Assembly (NCBI RefSeq): GCF_920984675.1
Contig: NZ_CAKLBV010000009.1
Location: 44,541 to 108,540 of the forward strand
Length of the DNA: 64,000 nucleotides
Origin: Methylobacterium sp. Leaf118
Lineage (GTDB): Bacteria > Pseudomonadota > Alphaproteobacteria > Rhizobiales > Beijerinckiaceae
Direction of reading: 5' to 3'
Shown here: positions 58,822 to 64,000 of the stretch, one piece after another
Numbering within the stretch: the first letter of the stretch is position 1
Layout: each line of letters starts with the position of its first letter
Translations under genes and position numbers: made by a program
The notes under the pieces: model-generated
The model's input: only the letters and a program-made list of their open reading frames with translations
Databases searched by the model: none
What the model was told of the DNA's origin: nothing

Positions 58822-60552
58822 TCACGTTGCGGTGCGACGTGATGTGTCCGCGAAGAGGGAAAACGACGCCGCCTCGCATTCCAGGGGCACGTCGATCGTG
58901 CAGCGCAGCCCATCGGGTTCGAAGGCGAGTCGCACCTCGCCGTCGAGTTCCCGCGCGATGCCGCCGGTGATGAGGCGGCTGCCGAAGCCCCGGCGCCGGG
59001 GCGGCGCCACCGGCGGTCCGCCGGATTCGCGCCACTCGATGCGCAGCCGCCGGGCGCCCGACTCGCCCCGGCTCACCCCCCAGGCGACGCTGACGCGGCC
59101 CTCGTCGGTGGAGAGGGCGCCGTATTTGGCCGCGTTGGTGGTGAGCTCGTGGGCGGTCATGCCGAGCGCCAGCACGTAGCGCGGCGGCAGATCCACCTCC
59201 TCGCCCGTGAGGATGACGTGGTCGGCGCCCGCGCGGTAGGGCGACAGCTCGTTCTCCAAGACCTGCCGCAGGGGTGCGCGGGTCCAGTCGCGACGGGTGA
59301 GCAGGTCATGGGTCTTGGAGAGCGCGACGATGCGGTTCTCCAGCTGCACCACCTGCTCCTCGCCGCCGCGGGACTGGCGGGCCAGGGACTGCACCGTGGC
59401 GAGGGTGTTCTTCACCCGGTGGTTCAGCTCGTGCAGCATGGTGACCTGCTGCTCCTGGAGCGCCTGGCTGCGGGAGAGCTCGGCCTTCAGGCTCTCCTCG
59501 TGGCGCTGGAGGTCGGCGGCCATCCGGTCGAAGGCGCGGCCGAGCTGGCCGAACTCGGAGGTGCCGGTCAGCCCCGAGCGGACGCCGAGATCGCCGGCGC
59601 TCCAGGCCCGCGCCGCGTCCAGAAGCTGGCGGACGGGGCCGCGGATGAAGCGCCGTCCGCCCCAGAGCGCCGCCAGCACGGCGATGAGGGTTCCGATCGC
59701 GATCAGCACCGCGCCGCGCTGCGTCGCCGCGTCGATATCGGCGAAGGCGAGGTCGCGGCTCAGGCCCACCGCCACGGTGATGCCGTCGAGGGCGCCTTCC
59801 GGCCGCACCACGCCGGTGATGCGCATGACCCCACGCAGGCCTGGCGTCTCCGCGACCCCGCCGCCCTCGAGGGTGCGTTCGAGCCCGGCGGCGAAGCCCG
59901 CCGGAACCGGGCGCCCGAGCCAGGCGGCCGAATCGGGCAGGCGCACCAGCACGGTGCCGTTGCGGTCCGTCACGGTGATGGTCGCGTCGCGGGGCAGGCC
60001 GGCCTGGCCGAGGCGGCGGCCGAGCCATTCCGGATCGTAGCCGAGATTGATCAACCCGTTGATGGCGCCGGACGCGTCGTGCAGCGGATGGGCGAACTGG
60101 ATCGTGGGCTGGCCGGTGCCGCGGCCGATCACGTATTCGCCGATGGCCGAACTGCCGGTCGCCATCGCCCGCTTGAAGTAGCCCCGGTCGGCCAGGGAAT
60201 AGGCCCCGGGGGCGGCCCCGCGGCTGTTGCAGACGAGGCTGCCGTCCCGATCGGTCACGACGATGATCCGAGCCCCGGTGATCCGCTCGGCGACGGCAGC
60301 GAGGAAGGTGCCGCAGGCGCGGGCGTCCCGGTTCTGGATGGCGGGTTCCTCGGCCAGGATGTCGAGGGTCTGGCGGGCGCCGTCGGCGAAGTCGTTGAGG
60401 TCGGCGGCGATCCCTTGCGCGCCCCGTAGGGCCGCGGCCCGCACCGCATCGGTGCGGGAGGCGCGCAGGGCCTGCTCGTTGTAGATTTGGACGGCCACGG
60501 CCGGGGCGAGCGCCAGCAGCACGAGCAGCAGGATCCGGCCCGTCAGCGTCAC
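58822..60552 (-). CDS. HWE-type sensor histidine kinase
   Basis: The protein has 576 aa. It has two membrane helices (about 6-22 and 282-300) flanking a periplasmic Cache-like sensor (VTDRDGSLVCNSRG, DRGYFKRAM), then a HAMP-like linker, and the kinase core LHELNHRVKNTLATVQSLARQS. The later EWRESGGPPV matches the W-x-E of HWE kinases, common in Rhizobiales. GFGSRLI is the G-box. No response regulator lies alongside. It lies between rplA and the HpnP-like gene. Confidence 0.9.
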   Translation of the reverse strand: MTLTGRILLLVLLALAPAVAVQIYNEQALRASRTDAVRAAALRGAQGIAADLNDFADGARQTLDILAEEPAIQNRDARACGTFLAAVAERITGARIIVVTDRDGSLVCNSRGAAPGAYSLADRGYFKRAMATGSSAIGEYVIGRGTGQPTIQFAHPLHDASGAINGLINLGYDPEWLGRRLGQAGLPRDATITVTDRNGTVLVRLPDSAAWLGRPVPAGFAAGLERTLEGGGVAETPGLRGVMRITGVVRPEGALDGITVAVGLSRDLAFADIDAATQRGAVLIAIGTLIAVLAALWGGRRFIRGPVRQLLDAARAWSAGDLGVRSGLTGTSEFGQLGRAFDRMAADLQRHEESLKAELSRSQALQEQQVTMLHELNHRVKNTLATVQSLARQSRGGEEQVVQLENRIVALSKTHDLLTRRDWTRAPLRQVLENELSPYRAGADHVILTGEEVDLPPRYVLALGMTAHELTTNAAKYGALSTDEGRVSVAWGVSRGESGARRLRIEWRESGGPPVAPPRRRGFGSRLITGGIARELDGEVRLAFEPDGLRCTIDVPLECEAASFSLFADTSRRTAT

Positions 60553-60717
60553 GGTTCGCCCCGCGCCTCTGGCCCCAAGCCGAGCGTGACGGCCCCTCTC
60601 ATCGCGGGTCGCTCCGCCGGTCGACCGGCGACCGTCCCGAATGGGGCCGAGGCCCCGGGCCTATGGGTTAGCAAATCGCGGGCGCGTGGCAACCGCGGCC
60701 TGCATCCGAAACGGAAA

Positions 60718-60747
60718 GGGGCGCCCGGCCTCTCGGCAGGGCGCCCC
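60718..60747 (-). terminator. Terminator after rplA
   Basis: GGGGCGCCC/GGGCGCCCC form a 9-bp stem with a 12-nt loop. On the minus strand CTTTCCGTTT follows, a moderate T-rich tail. It separates rplKA from the histidine kinase gene. Confidence 0.65.
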
Positions 60748-60776
60748 CATTCTGGACGATCCGGCGCGCGGATCGA

Positions 60777-61475
<699 letters not shown>

Positions 61476-61487
61476 GATGCCCTCCCC

Positions 61488-61937
61488 TTACGCGACGACT
61501 TCGAGGCCCATGGCTCGCGCGGAGCCACGGATCATCGCGACGGCCGATTCGACGCTGTCGCAGTTGAGGTCGGGCATCTTCTTCTCGGCGATCTCGCGAA
61601 GCTGCGCCTCGGTGATCTTGCCGACGGTCGGGCCCTTGCCCGGGGTCTTGGAGCCGGAGGCCGGCTTCTTGCCGATCTTCAGGCCGACCGCCTTCTTGAG
61701 GAAGAAGGTGACCGGGGGCTGCTTCATCTCGAAGGTGAAGGAGCGGTCCTGATACGCGGTGATGATCACCGGGATCGGGGTGCCCTTCTCCATCTGCGCG
61801 GTCTTCGCGTTGAAGGCCTTGCAGAATTCCATGATGTTGAGGCCGCGCTGACCGAGCGCGGGGCCGATCGGCGGCGACGGATTGGCGGCGCCGGCCGGGA
61901 CCTGAAGCTTCACGTAGCCCGTGATCTTCTTCGCCAT
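61488..61937 (-). CDS. rplK: 50S ribosomal protein L11
   Basis: The protein has 149 aa. [26 protein letters not shown] is the conserved proline-rich N-terminus, and the C-terminus ends in the rRNA-binding domain ([22 protein letters not shown]). It is the first gene of rplKA, after a small membrane-protein gene. Confidence 0.98.
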   Translation of the reverse strand: MAKKITGYVKLQVPAGAANPSPPIGPALGQRGLNIMEFCKAFNAKTAQMEKGTPIPVIITAYQDRSFTFEMKQPPVTFFLKKAVGLKIGKKPASGSKTPGKGPTVGKITEAQLREIAEKKMPDLNCDSVESAVAMIRGSARAMGLEVVA

Positions 61938-61973
61938 GGGACTGCTCCCAAGTGTTGCGCGTCCCCGCGCTGC

Positions 61974-62285
61974 CTAGGCACGGTCGGACGGGCGGTTGCA
62001 GGTCGCGGTGCGATCCGTCGATCCCGGGGGCGAAGCCGGGCGGATCTCCCGCGGAGGGGGCCCCGCTTTGGGCGGGGGCTCATCCGGCAGAGCCGGATTT
62101 CGGAGCGAGTACCACAGTCGGAGCCACCAACCGTGACGCTCGGGAAAGTCTCGCAGGCTCATCCGGCCCGTGAAAAGGCGCCAGAAAAAGGCGCCCACAC
62201 ACCAAAGGAACGCGCCGGCCACGGCGAGATGGACGGCGGCCCCTCCGTACAGGCTGTACTGGGACGCGGCCGTCCCGAGGGTCAC
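61974..62285 (-). CDS. Small hypothetical membrane protein between nusG and rplK
   Basis: The protein has 103 aa. It has one hydrophobic helix (about 13-36: YGGAAVHLAVAGAFLWCVGAFFW), then a conserved-looking RLFTGRMSLRDFPERHGWW and a proline-rich tail. I do not recognise it. Its start is 4 bp after the nusG stop, so it is probably transcribed with the translation genes. Most bacteria have rplK directly after nusG. Confidence 0.65.
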   Translation of the reverse strand: MTLGTAASQYSLYGGAAVHLAVAGAFLWCVGAFFWRLFTGRMSLRDFPERHGWWLRLWYSLRNPALPDEPPPKAGPPPREIRPASPPGSTDRTATCNRPSDRA

Positions 62286-62289
62286 GGCG

Positions 62290-62823
62290 TCAGGCCTTCT
62301 CGACCTGCGCGTATTCGAGCTCGACCGGGGTGGCGCGGCCGAAGATCGAGACCGCGACCTTGAGGCGGGAGCGGGCCTCGTCGATTTCCTCGACGGTGCC
62401 GTTGAAGCTCGCGAAGGGGCCGTCGGCGACGCGCACCGTCTCGCCGATCTCGAAGGAGACCGTGTGCTTGGGACGCTCGACGCCCTCCTGCACCTGGCCC
62501 TTGATCCGCTCGGCCTCGGCGTCCGGGATCGGCACGGGCTTGGCCTTGTCGGCGCCGAGGAAGCCGGTGACCTTCGGGGTGTTCTTGATGAGGTGGTAGA
62601 CCTCGTCGGTCAGGTCGCACTTCACCAGCACGTAGCCGGGAAAGAACTTGCGTTCGGCCTCGACCTTGCGGCCGCGGCGCACCTCGGTGACCTTTTCGGT
62701 CGGGACCATGACCTCGTCGAAGAGTTCGGTCAGCCCGCGCTGGGCCGCCTGATCCTTGATGGACTGGGCGACCTTATTCTCGAAGTTCGAGTAGGCGTGG
62801 ACGATGTACCAGCGCTTCGACAC
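62290..62823 (-). CDS. nusG: Transcription termination/antitermination factor NusG
   Basis: From GTG 62823 the protein has 177 aa; a TTG four codons earlier has a poorly placed ribosome site. KRWYIVHAYSNFENKVAQSI is the NGN domain start, KFFPGYVLVKCDLTDEVYHL its core, and VRVADGPFASFNGTVEEIDEA the KOW domain. It couples transcription to translation and aids Rho. Confidence 0.97.
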   Translation of the reverse strand: MSKRWYIVHAYSNFENKVAQSIKDQAAQRGLTELFDEVMVPTEKVTEVRRGRKVEAERKFFPGYVLVKCDLTDEVYHLIKNTPKVTGFLGADKAKPVPIPDAEAERIKGQVQEGVERPKHTVSFEIGETVRVADGPFASFNGTVEEIDEARSRLKVAVSIFGRATPVELEYAQVEKA

Positions 62824-62881
62824 GGGTCTTCTCAACTCCTCGGCGTCCGGGGGACGACCGTCAAATTCAGGCGCCCGGATT

Positions 62882-63184
62882 TCAGGCGCCGATGCCCAGG
62901 ATCAGGCCGACGCCGACGCGCAGCACCTGATCGACGGCGACGAAGAACAGGCTCGCGACCACGACCATGATGAACACCATCACGGTGGTGATGGTGGTCT
63001 CCTTGCGGCTCGGCCACGTGACCTTGCGGCCCTCGTCGCGGACCTCGCCGAAGAACTCCACCGGACCGGTGCGCTTGGGCGCGGGACGCGCGGGCGGCAC
63101 CGGGCGCTGGGGCGCCGCGGGCGGCGTCCCGCGGGCGGCTCCGCGCGCCGCTTCGGCTTTCTTGGTCGCTTCGTTCGATGCCAT
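62882..63184 (-). CDS. secE: Preprotein translocase subunit SecE
   Basis: The protein has 100 aa. A charged Ala/Pro-rich N-terminal stretch precedes the SecE core (FFGEVRDEGRKVTWPSRKET) and one membrane helix (VMVFIMVVVASLFFVAVDQ). The single-helix form is usual outside enterics; the N-terminal 40-residue extension is longer than the minimal form. It stabilises SecY. Confidence 0.95.
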   Translation of the reverse strand: MASNEATKKAEAARGAARGTPPAAPQRPVPPARPAPKRTGPVEFFGEVRDEGRKVTWPSRKETTITTVMVFIMVVVASLFFVAVDQVLRVGVGLILGIGA

Positions 63185-63345
63185 GGCGCAACTGAGACCG
63201 GGAAAAGCTCCGGGAACCGTCGATCGCGGTGCGCGGACTTTTCAGCCCAGCACCGACGGTGTCTGACGATCTCGGAATGGGCCCGCTCTAGCGCAAGTGC
63301 TGCGGCTTGTCGATGGGCCGTGTTCGGTGGGAAAGGAAGCGCCCG

Positions 63346-63422
63346 TGGCAGGAGTGGAGGGACTCGAACCCCCAACCCCCGGTTTTGGAGACCGGTGCTC
63401 TGACCAGTTGAGCTACACTCCT
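63346..63422 (-). tRNA. trnW: tRNA-Trp (CCA anticodon)
   Basis: The 77-nt sequence folds with a 7-bp acceptor stem (AGGAGTG/CACTCCT), the D arm GCTCAACTGGTCAGAGC, an anticodon loop CTCCAAA with CCA, and the T loop TTCGAGT. G discriminator and encoded CCA follow. It lies between tuf and secE, the usual place in alphaproteobacteria. Confidence 0.97.
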
Positions 63423-63797
63423 ACGGCGCCTCGGGCGCGGCTCGCGTCATGCCGCAAGCCGCGCGCGGACGCAAGTCCGCTCGTGACACGGTCCAGGGTC
63501 TCGAATCCGGTTTCACGGGGTTGGCGTTGATTCTGATGACCGCCGTCGGCGCTGCCGGGCCTGGAGCCGAACAGAGACGCCGTCGGAGAGGGCATGGCGG
63601 ACGTCCCGAGCGTCTCGACCGCGCCCCAGCCCGGGAAACGAGGGCGATCCCGATCGAAGCGGGTGCGGGCCGCGGAGCGGCGGGCGGACCCTCGCGGGTT
63701 TCCTGGGCCCGTGGCGCGGGATGCCTGCCGCGAGATGCGCATGAGCGTGGGGACACGCTCAGGGGCCTGCTGTCGTCCGGATTCTGGCGATGAAAAG
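63423..63797. other. tuf-tRNA-Trp intergenic region, no gene seen
   Basis: Frames open here have no recognisable protein or good ribosome site. The tRNA-Trp/secE promoter should lie at its left end on the minus strand; a weak CTTGCG / CATGAC pair is seen but is not convincing. Confidence 0.35.
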
Positions 63798-63798
63798 A

Positions 63799-63825
63799 AA
63801 GGGGCCGGCGCGAAGCCGGCCCCTT
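63799..63825 (-). terminator. Intrinsic terminator of tuf
   Basis: AAGGGGCCGGC and GCCGGCCCCTT form an 11-bp stem with a 5-nt loop; on the minus strand a TTTCTTTT tail follows. Confidence 0.88.
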
Positions 63826-63877
63826 CCAATCCTGAACGGGAAGGCGCGCGCGGAGCCGCGCGCCCGATCCCCCACGA

Positions 63878-64000
63878 TCAGTCGTTGATGGCGGCGACGA
63901 CGCCGGCACCGACGGTGCGTCCGCCCTCGCGGATGGCGAAGCGCAGCTTCTCTTCCATGGCCACCGGCACGATCAGCACGACGTCCATGGTCACGTTGTC
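63878..64000 (-). CDS. tuf: Elongation factor Tu, C-terminal end (5' part outside window)
   Basis: The visible 40 codons end in [19 protein letters not shown] then AAIND and a TGA. This is the highly conserved C-terminus of EF-Tu domain 3, which carries aminoacyl-tRNA to the ribosome. It is followed by a good terminator and by tRNA-Trp and secE. Confidence 0.96.
   Translation of the reverse strand, partial: DNVTMDVVLIVPVAMEEKLRFAIREGGRTVGAGVVAAIND

Noticed and set aside
63449..63793. 114-codon plus-strand frame between tRNA-Trp and tuf
   Set aside because: No ribosome site or recognisable domain is seen, the end is Arg-rich, and it lies opposite the expected promoter region.

Overview
The window looks like chromosome of a high-GC alphaproteobacterium, most probably Methylobacterium or a close relative. 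The evidence is the overall G+C content, GC-rich third codon positions, an alphaproteobacterial order around the RNA polymerase genes, a B12-dependent radical SAM protein resembling the hopanoid C-2 methylase, and an HWE-type histidine kinase. The genus assignment is an inference, since no 16S rRNA gene is present.

Layout. 0-9.3 kb: a truncated NmrA-like reductase, a membrane-anchored alpha/beta hydrolase, a LysR regulator, a nitrilase, a DUF485/ActP acetate-type symporter pair, a divergent pair of DJ-1/PfpI genes (an isonitrile-hydratase-like enzyme and a GlxA-type AraC regulator) and a Tat-exported hydrolase. 9.4-17 kb: a membrane phosphoesterase, then a LysR regulator facing an operon of an ABC importer, an arylformamidase-like hydrolase and allophanate hydrolase, which suggests uptake and breakdown of a ureido-type nitrogen compound. 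17-28 kb: nine glycosyltransferase-type genes, including a fused sucrose-phosphate-synthase/phosphatase-like protein, one GT4 gene with an apparent frameshift and one gene with a 9-C tract near its start.

28.1-38.9 kb is the most coherent and unusual block. All genes lie on the minus strand. A sigma-54 activator is followed by an operon (OsmC-like protein, acyl-CoA-dehydrogenase-like flavoprotein, rubredoxin-reductase fusion, persulfide-dioxygenase-like metallo-hydrolase, TauE/SafE exporter) and then by a cyanate operon (substrate-binding protein, permease, ATPase, cyanase). Both operons have a -24/-12 promoter-like sequence, and each has a near-identical TGTCG-rich dyad 80-130 bp further upstream. 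The gene set would fit a pathway that splits a C-N-S compound such as thiocyanate or an isothiocyanate into cyanate (to ammonia and CO2) and sulfane sulfur (to sulfite, exported). That pathway is an inference.

39-46.4 kb: a tandem glycine riboswitch upstream of an L,D-transpeptidase and a UPF0126 (TRIC/glycine-transporter domain) membrane protein, a MarR-AaeB-AaeX-AaeA-type efflux operon, and a SAF-domain oxidoreductase. 46.5-64 kb: on the minus strand in transcription order tuf, tRNA-Trp, secE, nusG, a small membrane protein, rplK, rplA, then a histidine kinase and an HpnP-like radical SAM gene, then rplJ, rplL, rpoB, rpoC. The two foreign minus-strand genes, plus a small plus-strand ORF, split the usual rplKAJL-rpoBC cluster. 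A good promoter-like sequence precedes rplJ and probably restores its expression.

A 110-bp two-hairpin repeat occurs three times (1.7, 8.0 and 36.5 kb), each next to a 3' gene end.
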